From NCBI GenBank assembly GCA_016714605.1, contig JADKDL010000002.1:248001-312000 (forward strand): a stretch of DNA of 64,000 bases. The letters run 5' to 3'. Below the pieces are notes generated by a model, which did no database searches, was not told the DNA's origin, and worked only from the letters and a program-made list of their open reading frames with translations. Of the stretch, positions 53,695 through 61,543 are shown in pieces (position 1 is the first letter of the stretch; each line of letters starts with the position of its first letter). The translations under genes were made by a program, and so were the position numbers. Source of the DNA: Bacteroidales bacterium (lineage in GTDB: Bacteria; Bacteroidota; Bacteroidia; Bacteroidales; UBA1715).

Positions 53695-54548
53695 TGGAGA
53701 CATTTTATATTGAATATACTATTGAAAATAATTATGAAAAACCGGTAAAGAAAGCGAATTTCGGGCTGTTGATACTGCCTGCAAAAAATCCTTTCCAAAC
53801 CATAAAGGAGCAGAGTATGTGCTGTTCCGATGGTAAGGAATCATTCATATCGCCTAATATATTTGGGTTTGATCTCATTACTCATTATATAGATAAACCT
53901 TTTACTCGGTTTTTGTTCAAGCTTTTTGCTACGGTCGAAGTAAAAAAATTAAATCCATTTCAAATAACGACACTTTCTCCTCTAGAAGAATTTGCAATAA
54001 TTACTTCAGTTGACTATCAGATAGATAACCATCTATTTCTTACGTCAACCTCACTAACTAAAATGCCGTGGAATCATGGTATTTGGTTTCCTGTATATCG
54101 CAGTGAGCAGTCATTATTTGATTATTTGCTTGAATTAAACAATTTTATTTATAAATTGCTTAGCTATTCGCCCCAAAGTACCAATGTAGATACTCCTATA
54201 GAGGAAGTTTTGAAAATTAAAAAGGGCGTATGTCAAGATTTTGCACATGTATTTATTTCCGTATGTCGAGAAAACAAGATTCCTGCACGCTATGTTTCAG
54301 GGTATCTCATTCAGGGCGATGCGTATATAGGAGCAAGTCAGCTTCATGCCTGGGTAGAAGTTTTAATACCGGAGCTGGGATGGGTTGGTTTTGATGCGAC
54401 TAATAATCTATTGGTCGATAATAATTACATCAAAATAGCTCATGGAACAGATTATAGAGATTGTAGTCCTATTGTTGGTGTTTTAGAAACCGCGGGTCAG
54501 CAGAATAGTAAACATTTAGTAATCGTAAAAAATCAACAACAACAATGA
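53694..54548 (+). CDS. Transglutaminase-like cysteine peptidase
   Basis: 284 residues. The transglutaminase-like catalytic triad is clear: cysteine in 'KKGVCQDFAHVFISVCR', histidine in 'SQLHAWVEVLIP' and aspartate in 'GWVGFDATNN'. The N-terminal ~130 residues correspond to the beta-rich N-terminal domain of this subgroup. Bacterial members act as peptidases or amidases and could reverse the ligation made by the ATP-grasp enzyme (inference). Its last bases overlap the Anbu start (ATGA at 54545-54548). Confidence 0.92.
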   Translation: METFYIEYTIENNYEKPVKKANFGLLILPAKNPFQTIKEQSMCCSDGKESFISPNIFGFDLITHYIDKPFTRFLFKLFATVEVKKLNPFQITTLSPLEEFAIITSVDYQIDNHLFLTSTSLTKMPWNHGIWFPVYRSEQSLFDYLLELNNFIYKLLSYSPQSTNVDTPIEEVLKIKKGVCQDFAHVFISVCRENKIPARYVSGYLIQGDAYIGASQLHAWVEVLIPELGWVGFDATNNLLVDNNYIKIAHGTDYRDCSPIVGVLETAGQQNSKHLVIVKNQQQQ

Positions 54549-55249
54549 CATTTTGTATAGCAATAAAGAGTAAAACTGGTGTTGTAGCACTATCAGATAC
54601 TCGCATAAGCAGTGGTTTAGGCGTTTCTACATCTAAAAAAATTCAGACATATAATGAGAATGGCAACTCATTCTTCATTATGTCTTCGGGTTTACGTTCT
54701 ATTCGCGACAAGGTAATCCACCTTCTCGAAGACGATATGCCCACCCAGTCGATTGACAAACTATACAAAGTTGCCAACATGATAGGCAAAGCAGTAAAAC
54801 AAGCCCGAGCTGAAGATTTGGAGCAACTAACAGCTAGCAAATTCTTTTTCGATGCACATTTTATTGTTGGCGGACAATGCGTAAACGACAAACGTTCATC
54901 TATTTTCCTAATATTCCCCGAGGGTAATTGGGTAGAGGTATCCGATGAATCGCCCTACACACTTATAGGTAATACCGGTTTTGGGAAACCAATACTACGG
55001 CGTTTGCTGCATGAAGAAATAACCTTCGATTTGGCTATTAAAGTAGCATATCTATCATTCGATGCCACCTATAAAAATGCAAGCGATGTAGATTTTCCTA
55101 TTGATTTTGCCCTGTGCCGTAACGGATCATTTGAGATACAGGAACTACGAAAAACTGAGGAAGAACTCAAAGAAACATCCACAATCTGGAACAAAAGTCT
55201 CGTAGATGCAGCTAATCATTTGCCCGATTTTCTGCATTTTGATGATTAA
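54545..55249 (+). CDS. Anbu proteasome-like peptidase
   Basis: 234 residues of the Anbu family (ancestral beta subunit), a self-compartmentalising Ntn-hydrolase related to HslV and proteasome beta subunits. Removal of Met1 exposes Thr2 ('MTFCIAIKSKTGVVALSDTRISSG'), with Asp18 and Lys31/Lys32 at the positions of the proteasomal Asp17 and Lys33. 'MSSGLRSIRDKV', 'FDAHFIVGGQ' and 'IGNTGFGKPILRRLL' are further family motifs. It ends the operon of ATP-grasp, alpha-E and transglutaminase genes. Its final ~85 bases occur again, diverged, at 56392-56475 behind a toxin-antitoxin pair. Confidence 0.93.
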   Translation: MTFCIAIKSKTGVVALSDTRISSGLGVSTSKKIQTYNENGNSFFIMSSGLRSIRDKVIHLLEDDMPTQSIDKLYKVANMIGKAVKQARAEDLEQLTASKFFFDAHFIVGGQCVNDKRSSIFLIFPEGNWVEVSDESPYTLIGNTGFGKPILRRLLHEEITFDLAIKVAYLSFDATYKNASDVDFPIDFALCRNGSFEIQELRKTEEELKETSTIWNKSLVDAANHLPDFLHFDD

Positions 55250-55373
55250 AAAATAGAGTAGAATCCACCTTATATTTCTTAATTATTATGTATGTACTGA
55301 ACAAATGAACGGACATTTATTTGTTTATTATTGAAAAACTTCATAAACTTATAGCTTCAAAAAGTGTTATGAT

Positions 55374-55688
55374 ATGTTTGTAAAATTGTTTGAGAGTAAA
55401 AAAGAATTACATAGTATCTTCCAACAAAACAAAGTAGTAGTGGCTTATGTTTTTGGTTCTGCAATTACCGATGCTTTTAATGAAGAAAGTGATGTTGATT
55501 TTTTGGTGAAGTTTCCCGATAATTTGCAACCTCTTGCAAAGGGAGAGCTTTGGTGGAATTTGCACGACAGTTTACGTACCTATCTTAATCGAGAAATTGA
55601 TATTATTACAGAATCTTCGCTGAAAAATCCCTATTTTATTGAAGAGATTGAAAAAACTAAACAATTGATCTATGCACAGCAAGACTAA
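55374..55688 (+). CDS. mntA: MntA-type nucleotidyltransferase antitoxin
   Basis: 104 residues with the minimal nucleotidyltransferase signature GSx9DxD ('FGSAITDAFNEESDVDFLV', residues ~23-41) and a third carboxylate in 'NREIDIIT'. In HepT/MntA (type VII) systems the MntA protein inactivates the HEPN toxin by adding AMP to a tyrosine. The gene overlaps the start of the HEPN gene by 17 bases, the expected order for translational coupling. Start at 55374 fits the family; another ATG six bases upstream is out of need. Confidence 0.88.
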   Translation: MFVKLFESKKELHSIFQQNKVVVAYVFGSAITDAFNEESDVDFLVKFPDNLQPLAKGELWWNLHDSLRTYLNREIDIITESSLKNPYFIEEIEKTKQLIYAQQD

Positions 55689-56019
55689 AAAACTTCTACA
55701 GGATATAGTTTTTTCAATAGAGAATATTGAAACTTATATTGGAAACGAAAAGAAGTTTGAAAATTATAATACAAATCCTATGTTGCAAGATGCTGTAGAA
55801 CGTAACCTTGAAATTATTGGAGAAGCTGTTAATAAGTTATTGAATCTACAGCCAGATATTGTCATTACTAATTCGAGAAGAATTGTTGATACCCGAAATA
55901 AGATTATACATGGATATGATGAAATTGAAAATACACAAATATGGGCAGTCATTATAAACCATTTACCTCTATTGTATAAGGAATCCAACATATTATTGAA
56001 TTTATTAAACGAGGCTTAG
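55672..56019 (+). CDS. hepT: HepT-type HEPN ribonuclease toxin
   Basis: 115 residues, all-helical DUF86/HEPN protein. The RNase motif RxxxxH is present together with the modified tyrosine as Rx4HxY ('DTRNKIIHGYDEI'), precisely the signature of HepT toxins, in which the tyrosine is AMPylated by MntA. 'AVERNLEIIGEAVNKLL' is the other conserved helix. As a toxin it would cleave RNA when free of MntA. The pair lies between Anbu and a second copy of the Anbu 3' end. Confidence 0.9.
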   Translation: MHSKTKKLLQDIVFSIENIETYIGNEKKFENYNTNPMLQDAVERNLEIIGEAVNKLLNLQPDIVITNSRRIVDTRNKIIHGYDEIENTQIWAVIINHLPLLYKESNILLNLLNEA

Positions 56020-56098
56020 TTTTGTTTCAGATTTAGTAATTGAAGTATCAACATAAAATACGCTTCATATACAATTATTTTATTTTTATTTACACATT

Positions 56099-56176
56099 TT
56101 CGCCTGTGAAAAATTATATTTTTACATTATTCGCCTGTGAAAAATAGTAAAAATGCAAATATTCCCCTGTGAAAAA
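56099..56176. repeat. Three iteron-like CGCCTGTGAAAAAT repeats
   Basis: Copies start at about 56101, 56132 and 56164 (the last with CCCC for CGCC), each preceded by TT. The spacing is 31-32 bases, close to three helical turns, so one face of the DNA would present all three. The spacers are A/T-rich and not conserved. Function unknown. Confidence 0.65.
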
Positions 56177-56391
56177 TGTAAATTCATACATTATAAGACA
56201 CATTGACAATGCTTTATTCATGTAGAAGTAAAATCTTTGGGACGAGGGTCAATGAATAGTCTTTATCAATTTCTAAAAGAAAAAAAACGCAGCAAAGGCA
56301 TTCGAATTTCGTTCGAGAATTTCTCTAAAGTAAATGATATATAGATATATCCTTTATATGCAATTAGTAATATTGGGTAGATTCGATACTT

Positions 56392-56475
56392 TGGAACAAA
56401 AGTCTGGTAGAGGCAGCTAATCATTTGCCCGACTTCCTGCATTTTGATGATTGAAATATAATGTAGAAACCACAC
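56392..56475 (+). pseudogene. Duplicated 3' end of the Anbu gene
   Basis: Encodes 'WNKSLVEAANHLPDFLHFDD' followed by TGA, against 'WNKSLVDAANHLPDFLHFDD' and TAA at the end of the intact Anbu gene (55185-55249). Similarity goes on ~20 bases past the stop codon. Most differences are synonymous (CTC/CTG, GAT TTT/GAC TTC), so the copy comes from a functional, diverged Anbu allele rather than from recent local duplication. Confidence 0.8.
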
Positions 56476-56494
56476 GTGGGTTCTTAGGTCATTC

Positions 56495-56527
56495 AACTTT
56501 GCCAAAGTTTTGAACTTTGGCAAAGTT
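56495..56527. repeat. REP palindrome 1
   Basis: AACTTTGCCAAAGTT and AACTTTGGCAAAGTT as inverted arms around a 3-base loop, immediately 3' of the REP-associated transposase gene. Further copies are at 57000-57032 (inside the gene) and, as a single arm, at 57321-57334. Confidence 0.85.
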
Positions 56528-56641
56528 AGGTTTATGAAGTATCTGCAAAATAATATGCTTCATCTTTTTATATTTACTTTTAAAAGACTTATTTTCTAGT
56601 TATTTCAACCTTTCCGAAGTTTGGTGACACAATTAATAAAA

Positions 56642-57241
56642 TCATTCAAGTTCAAGTACCATTTTATTATCAATTTCTCTTTTGTGAAATTCATAAAACG
56701 AATCGGTATCTTTAAACCAAGTAATTACCTCTTCTCGTTTTACTTTTGATATTTTCTCAGAAAAAAAACTCTCAAAAGATGAGTACTTCCAATCTCTTAA
56801 ATCCAATACAAAGCCATGATGAACTGGATTGAAATGAATATAATGAAGTATTTTCTTAAAATACACATCATCTTCAATGCATTTATATTTAAAAGGTTTT
56901 TGAAAAAGATTTCCTTTTCTACTTTGTTGTTTGTTAAATGCTTGTGTGTACGAACTAAAGAAATTTGAAAATTGTTTACTTACAAAATGTTGGTCGCTTA
57001 ACTTTGCCAAAGTTTCAAACTTTGGCAAAGTTCTCAACTCAAGCAATTCCTTTTTAGTTTTTACACGAATGGCGATATGGAAATGATTAGGCAATAAACA
57101 ATAAGCGAATGTATCAACAACAGGGTCGATATATTCAATATATTTCTTTAAAAAGAATAAAAAATTCTCATCTTTTCTAAATATATTGTCGTTACCAACA
57201 GCATGATTGTAGATGTGGTAATACCTCCCCGATTCTAACAT
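56642..57241 (-). CDS. REP-associated tyrosine transposase (RAYT)
   Basis: 199 residues of the HUH Y1 transposase family. The HUH motif is 'NHFHIAIRV' (His53, His55) and the likely nucleophile is Tyr98 in 'SNFFSSYTQAFNKQ'; 'HYIHFNPVHHGFV' is the conserved C-terminal helix of TnpA_REP. Enzymes of this group cut and join single-stranded DNA at REP palindromes. The gene is flanked by such palindromes on both sides and contains one in frame at residues ~70-81 ('TLPKFETLAKLS'). It has no terminal inverted repeats of a classical insertion sequence. Frame and motifs are intact, so activity is plausible. Confidence 0.9.
   Translation of the reverse strand: MLESGRYYHIYNHAVGNDNIFRKDENFLFFLKKYIEYIDPVVDTFAYCLLPNHFHIAIRVKTKKELLELRTLPKFETLAKLSDQHFVSKQFSNFFSSYTQAFNKQQSRKGNLFQKPFKYKCIEDDVYFKKILHYIHFNPVHHGFVLDLRDWKYSSFESFFSEKISKVKREEVITWFKDTDSFYEFHKREIDNKMVLELE
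57000..57032. repeat. REP palindrome 2, inside the transposase gene
   Basis: Same arms as REP 1 (AACTTTGCCAAAGTT at 57000-57014, AACTTTGGCAAAGTT at 57018-57032), with loop TCA. It is read in frame by the transposase gene on the minus strand. Confidence 0.85.
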
Positions 57242-57320
57242 AGTAAGATTTTCTAATTTGCAGACTTCCTATTAAACGAACTCAAAATTACAAATTTTTA
57301 AATTTAGTTCTACCTATTTC

Positions 57321-57334
57321 AACTTTGGCAAAGT
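57321..57334. repeat. REP half-palindrome
   Basis: AACTTTGGCAAAGT, one REP arm, upstream of the transposase gene; the second arm is missing. Confidence 0.65.
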
Positions 57335-57365
57335 AAGTAATAGTATCTACATAAATAATTTCTTC

Positions 57366-59705
57366 CTAATTCCCCCTCATACTCTTTATCTTCCTCAAAT
57401 CAAAAGTGTGTGGATATTCGGCATCAGGCTCAATGAGTTTTGGGGTGATTACGACTCTTTCGTTGGTGTTGGTTTCTATTTCTACTATATATCGTCGTAC
57501 TTCGGTGCTGATTTCTTCTTTCGGGGTATAGACTCCTTGGGTATGGTTCTCGTTAAAGAATCTGGAAACCCTGCGGCCTTCTGCTTCGAAACTGTTGACT
57601 GGAAAGGTGTCGTACGCTCTGCCTCCGGGATGAAATACATGGTAATTGCAACCTGCTACGGATTTTCCTACCCACTTGTCAAATATGTCGAAAACCAAGG
57701 GAGTGTCTATTCCCAAATTGGGATGCAATGCCGATGGTGGTTGCCATGCTCGGTACCGCACCGTGGCAACATATTCGCCTTTGGTTCCGGTATTTACCAT
57801 TGGTATCTGCATACCGTTGCAGAGAATCGAATATCGTTCGCCGGTTAGTCCTTGTGCTTTAACTTCTATTCGCTCTACCGATGAATCGACAAATCGTGCG
57901 GTTCCCGAACTCGACATCTCTTCTCCAAGCACATTCCAAGGCTCTATTGCAGTCCGCAGACTAAGTTTAACATCCTTGAATTCTACCCGTCCGATGTGCG
58001 GAAACCGAAATTCAAAAAATGGCTCTAGCCAATTAATATCGAATGCATATCCTGCTTCATTAAGCTGACTAACCACATCTTTCAAATCTTCTCGGACAAA
58101 ATGATGTGTTAAGAATTTATCGTGCAACTCAGTTCCCCATCTCACCAGTTTTCCTTTGTATGGTTTTTCCCAGAACCAAGCAACAAGGGTTCTAATCAGG
58201 AGCAATTGCACCAAACACATCTGTTTACTTGGTGGCATATCGAAACCTCGCAGTTCGAGAATGCCTAACCGTCCGGTGGTGGAATCGGGTGAGTAGAGTT
58301 TATCTATGCAAAATTCGGCACGGTGGGTATTGCCTGTTAAGTCTATGAGGAGGTTACGGAACAATCTGTCAACCAACCAAAATGGTACTTCACCTTTGCC
58401 GGGGTCGGGAATTTGGGCAAAGGCAATTTCTAATTCATACAGCATCTCGTTTCTGCCTTCATCTACCCGCGGTGCCTGACTTGTAGGCCCAATAAACGCA
58501 GTAGAAAAAAGATATGACAATCCAGGATGGTGCTGCCAGTAGGTAAGCATACTTCTAAGCAAATCTGGGCGACGAAGCAAGGGCGAATCGGCAGGTGTAA
58601 CGCCACCAAGGGTGATGTGGTTGCCTCCTCCTGTTCCGGTATGTTTACCGTCGAGCATAAATTTCTCTGAACCCAGACGAGTTTGCAGAGCAGCTTCAAA
58701 CAAACAATCGTAATTATGCACTAGCTCTTTCCACGATTTTGCAGGATGGATATTTACCTCAATAACCCCCGGATCGGGCGTTACCATTAACTTCTCTATC
58801 CTATTATCTTTTGGCGGAGCATAACCCTCAATTACCACAGGCATTTTAAGCTCTTCGGCCGTGATTTCAATTGCTGCAAGCAGGTCTAAGTAATGCTCAA
58901 TTCTATCAACAGGCGGAAGGAACAGATGAATTTTACCATCTCTTATTTCCGAAACAAGAGCAGTTTTAATGGTAAATACTTCATATAAGGGTTCGTAATC
59001 ATCCTCGGCTTCCTTTTTTTTCTTAAAGGGCAGATGCTTTTCTTTAGAATCGAGAGAATCGTCTAAATCTTCTTTGCGATTTGTTTTTGATGGGATTAAT
59101 AGTTCTACTGGTATAGAATAATCGGGTGTTTCGGTTGCTCTTTTCTTAACCGTAGTGTGAAAATCGTCGAGCGTTTCAACTGGTGCAAAAGGATCGTGTT
59201 CAAAACGTTTTGGCAGCATTGCTTTGGATACATGCGGAAGCGAATCGAGTGGTAAGCGGAATCCCATTTGCGAATTGCCGGGAATTAAAAACATTTTGCC
59301 GCCTCTAAACTGCCATTCGCAACTAATCCAGCCAGATTTTTGGTACGCCCAGTGGAGTGGAAGTACGAAACCTGCCGGCTTGTCTAATCCACGGTCGAGC
59401 TGTTCCATCAAAGTTTTTCGTTCGAGCGAATCTTTTATATTTATATGCTCTGGATCTATGTTTACCGGAAGTTTGCGTTCGGTCCACAAATAATAAAATA
59501 TATCTTCATAAGCACTAACGATACTGGTTTCGGATACACCAAGTTTCTTTGTAAGTGTGGTAAGAAATGATTGAGCATCTTCGTGAGTATATTGCAAAGA
59601 GGTGCTAAAATCGGCAAGTAAACTCTTATTTCGCCATAGAGCCAGTCCGTCTTTACGCCAGTATAGAGCCATTTGCCAACGAGAGTTGGTTCGCCGGGGT
59701 ACCAT
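57366..59705 (-). CDS. Transglutaminase/DUF2126 protein, C-terminal DUF2126 part
   Basis: 779 residues of the DUF2126 region found C-terminal to transglutaminase domains in ~1,100-residue bacterial proteins. Family stretches such as 'LPLHWAYQKSGWISCEWQFRGGKMFLIPGNSQMGFRLPLDSLP', 'LLAAIEITAEELKMPVVIEGY', 'GTGGGNHITLGGVTPADSPLLRRPDLL' and 'FCIDKLYSPDSTTGRLGILELRGFDMPPSKQM' are well kept. The first residues ('MVPRR') are out of frame: near 59690-59700 one C is missing, and a restored base gives 'YPGEPTLRWQMALYWRKDG'. The upstream piece in the intermediate frame covers about 59700-59790. Such proteins belong to the same functional group as the ATP-grasp/alpha-E/transglutaminase genes. Confidence 0.85.
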   Translation of the reverse strand: MVPRRTNSRWQMALYWRKDGLALWRNKSLLADFSTSLQYTHEDAQSFLTTLTKKLGVSETSIVSAYEDIFYYLWTERKLPVNIDPEHINIKDSLERKTLMEQLDRGLDKPAGFVLPLHWAYQKSGWISCEWQFRGGKMFLIPGNSQMGFRLPLDSLPHVSKAMLPKRFEHDPFAPVETLDDFHTTVKKRATETPDYSIPVELLIPSKTNRKEDLDDSLDSKEKHLPFKKKKEAEDDYEPLYEVFTIKTALVSEIRDGKIHLFLPPVDRIEHYLDLLAAIEITAEELKMPVVIEGYAPPKDNRIEKLMVTPDPGVIEVNIHPAKSWKELVHNYDCLFEAALQTRLGSEKFMLDGKHTGTGGGNHITLGGVTPADSPLLRRPDLLRSMLTYWQHHPGLSYLFSTAFIGPTSQAPRVDEGRNEMLYELEIAFAQIPDPGKGEVPFWLVDRLFRNLLIDLTGNTHRAEFCIDKLYSPDSTTGRLGILELRGFDMPPSKQMCLVQLLLIRTLVAWFWEKPYKGKLVRWGTELHDKFLTHHFVREDLKDVVSQLNEAGYAFDINWLEPFFEFRFPHIGRVEFKDVKLSLRTAIEPWNVLGEEMSSSGTARFVDSSVERIEVKAQGLTGERYSILCNGMQIPMVNTGTKGEYVATVRYRAWQPPSALHPNLGIDTPLVFDIFDKWVGKSVAGCNYHVFHPGGRAYDTFPVNSFEAEGRRVSRFFNENHTQGVYTPKEEISTEVRRYIVEIETNTNERVVITPKLIEPDAEYPHTFDLRKIKSMRGN

Positions 59706-59786
59706 TTTCCTTGTCCGTAATGCAACAAACCGCCCTTTGAGAAATAATCGCCAAGCTTGTGAATGAGTGTGTTGGAAAGTTTTTGT

Positions 59787-60851
59787 TTATCGACACACTT
59801 CAGCTGTATTCCATTGCTCCGACTCCATATCGTCAACAGAAACAAACGTTGGTTCGCCACCCATGGTAAGCCGAACATCTCCTTGCTCAAGTTTAGTATC
59901 AACGTAAGTGCCTAAAGCCATAATTTCAGCCAACTGTTGTTCGCTGTATGGCTTACTTACACGTGGGTCTTCATGTATGCGAATTACCTCATTGGAATAT
60001 GAAAAAGTCACCTCGCATTTGTCAATAGCACCCGAAATAGGGGCAGCACTAGCCGGCGATGGTGTGCAGAAAAGCGGAATATGTCCCTCGCCTGCAAGAA
60101 GTCCCGATGTTGGGTCAAGTCCAATCCATCCGGCACCGGGAATATAGACCTCGCACCAAGCGTGAAGGTCGGTAAAGTCTTTCTCCGTACCCGACGGACC
60201 ATCAATAGCTTTTTGGTCGGCTTTTAGTTGCACCAAATATCCCGACACAAAACGAGCCGCCAAACCCAAATGACGCATTGTCTGTACAAGCAACCAAGCC
60301 GAATCGCGACATGAACCCAACTGCTTTTCCAAAGTTTCTTCGCTGGTGTAAACACCCGGTTCTAGCCTTACGGTGTAGTTTATTTTATTGTTTAACGCTC
60401 TGTTTACACTTACCAAAAAATCTACAATTGAAAGTCCATTAAAGGAATCTAATTCTCTAACCCAATTTGTTAATAATGGACCATTTTCAGCAATTTCGAA
60501 ATAAGGGGTAAGTTCCTTTTCCACATGAGTTTCATAGCTGAACGGAAAACTCTTGGCATACTCTTCCACAAAAAAGTCGAAGGGATTAATAACCGTCATT
60601 TCAGCAATGACCTCAACCTCTACCTTAAATTCTTTCACGGGTTGGTTCATAACCACACGAGCCAGATAATTACCAAAGGCATCTTGCTGCCAGTTTATAA
60701 AATGGTCTTTGGGTTCAATGTTGAGGGAATAGGAATGAATCTTTGTGCGACTATGCGGCGCAGGTTTCAGTCTGATGCTATGCGGAGCCATGTTTATATG
60801 GCGGTCGTATTTATATGAAGTGTTGTGTCTTATTGCTACAATTATTGCCAT
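59787..60851 (-). CDS. Transglutaminase/DUF2126 protein, N-terminal transglutaminase part
   Basis: 354 residues. A beta-rich N-terminal domain ('VAIRHNTSYKYDRHINMAPHSIRLKPAPHSRT') precedes the transglutaminase core with cysteine in 'EKQLGSCRDSAWLLVQTMRHLGLAARFVSGY', histidine in 'TDLHAWCEVYIPGAGW' and aspartate in 'IGLDPTSGL'. The true chain continues beyond 'EQWNTAEVC' as 'VDKQKLSNTLIHKLGDYF' in another frame; a GT dinucleotide missing in a short (GT)n stretch, or one extra base, at about 59790-59800 accounts for the break. The complete gene runs 57366-60851, convergent with the Anbu operon and separated from it by the toxin-antitoxin pair and the transposase. Confidence 0.88.
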   Translation of the reverse strand: MAIIVAIRHNTSYKYDRHINMAPHSIRLKPAPHSRTKIHSYSLNIEPKDHFINWQQDAFGNYLARVVMNQPVKEFKVEVEVIAEMTVINPFDFFVEEYAKSFPFSYETHVEKELTPYFEIAENGPLLTNWVRELDSFNGLSIVDFLVSVNRALNNKINYTVRLEPGVYTSEETLEKQLGSCRDSAWLLVQTMRHLGLAARFVSGYLVQLKADQKAIDGPSGTEKDFTDLHAWCEVYIPGAGWIGLDPTSGLLAGEGHIPLFCTPSPASAAPISGAIDKCEVTFSYSNEVIRIHEDPRVSKPYSEQQLAEIMALGTYVDTKLEQGDVRLTMGGEPTFVSVDDMESEQWNTAEVCR

Positions 60852-61543
60852 ATCGAAAATATATTAGAGAGTGAGGAAAACGGTGTTTGCCAATTTTAGC
60901 AATTATATTTGATTCTGCTAAGATACATCATAGATTTAAAAAAAATCTCAATGAAATACGGAATGGCAGGAATTAATGATTTAATAAAATAGCAAGTATG
61001 GAGATGTTACAATTTATTAATAAAGGGAATTAATCGTTCAATATTAAATAAAAATACAGTTTTTTGATATTTTAAACAGGCTGAAAGCCCAACTTAATTC
61101 AGCCCGACGGCAACGCCTCGGGTTGACTTTTACCCTAGTAGAACGCCATAAAACCCTAGTAGAACGCATAAAAAAGTAAGTTTGATGGGGTAAAACCCTA
61201 GTAGAACGCCTTTTTACTTTAGTAGAACGCTATAAAAGTTGAAAGGGACACATAAAAAGTGAAAGGGACGGGTAAAAAGCGAAAGGGATGGGTAAATAGT
61301 GAATAGAACGGGTTCTAACCCGATTAGAATGCAAAATAAACCGAATAGAATGGGTAAAACCTTGAATAGAACGCCTAGAAATAGTGAATAGAATGGGTTC
61401 TAACCCTATTAGAATGGGTAAAAAGGTGAATAGGATAGGGTAAAACCTGAATAGGATGGGAATGTAAATAATTTAATAGCCTAACTTGATCTTTTTAGTT
61501 TACACACTTTGCGGGATGGTGTCAAAAAATAATTAAACTCCAA
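60852..61543. other. 692-base gene-free stretch with two hairpins and a tandem array
   Basis: No credible frame. It contains GGCTGAA/TTCAGCC (61079-61104) and CCCGA/TCGGG (61103-61122) hairpins followed by the ~20-base array described next. Confidence 0.7.
61127..61464. repeat. Degenerate ~20-base tandem array
   Basis: About 15 units of 19-22 bases without spacers. The central part is (g)tgaatAGAAcGGGTAAAA with variants: early units read ACCCTAGTAGAACGC, middle ones GTGAAAGGGACGGGTAAA, late ones GTGAATAGGATGGG. All three reading frames contain stops, so it is not coding. Not a CRISPR array because there are no unique spacers. Confidence 0.8.

Larger units (their letters stand above)
56020..56641. 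other. Gene-free stretch with direct repeats, Anbu fragment and REP palindrome
   Basis: 622 bases holding three CGCCTGTGAAAAAT repeats, a second copy of the Anbu 3' end and a REP palindrome. A minus-strand open frame (56266-56523) begins with the translated REP palindrome and reads through the Anbu copy in antisense; it is not considered a gene. Confidence 0.7.

Noticed and set aside
56266..56523. Minus-strand frame of 85 codons beside the transposase
   Set aside because: It begins with the translated REP palindrome and reads through the antisense of the Anbu 3' copy; composition is not protein-like.
61127..61464. Possible CRISPR array
   Set aside because: Units are contiguous, degenerate and lack unique spacers; no cas genes are present in the window.
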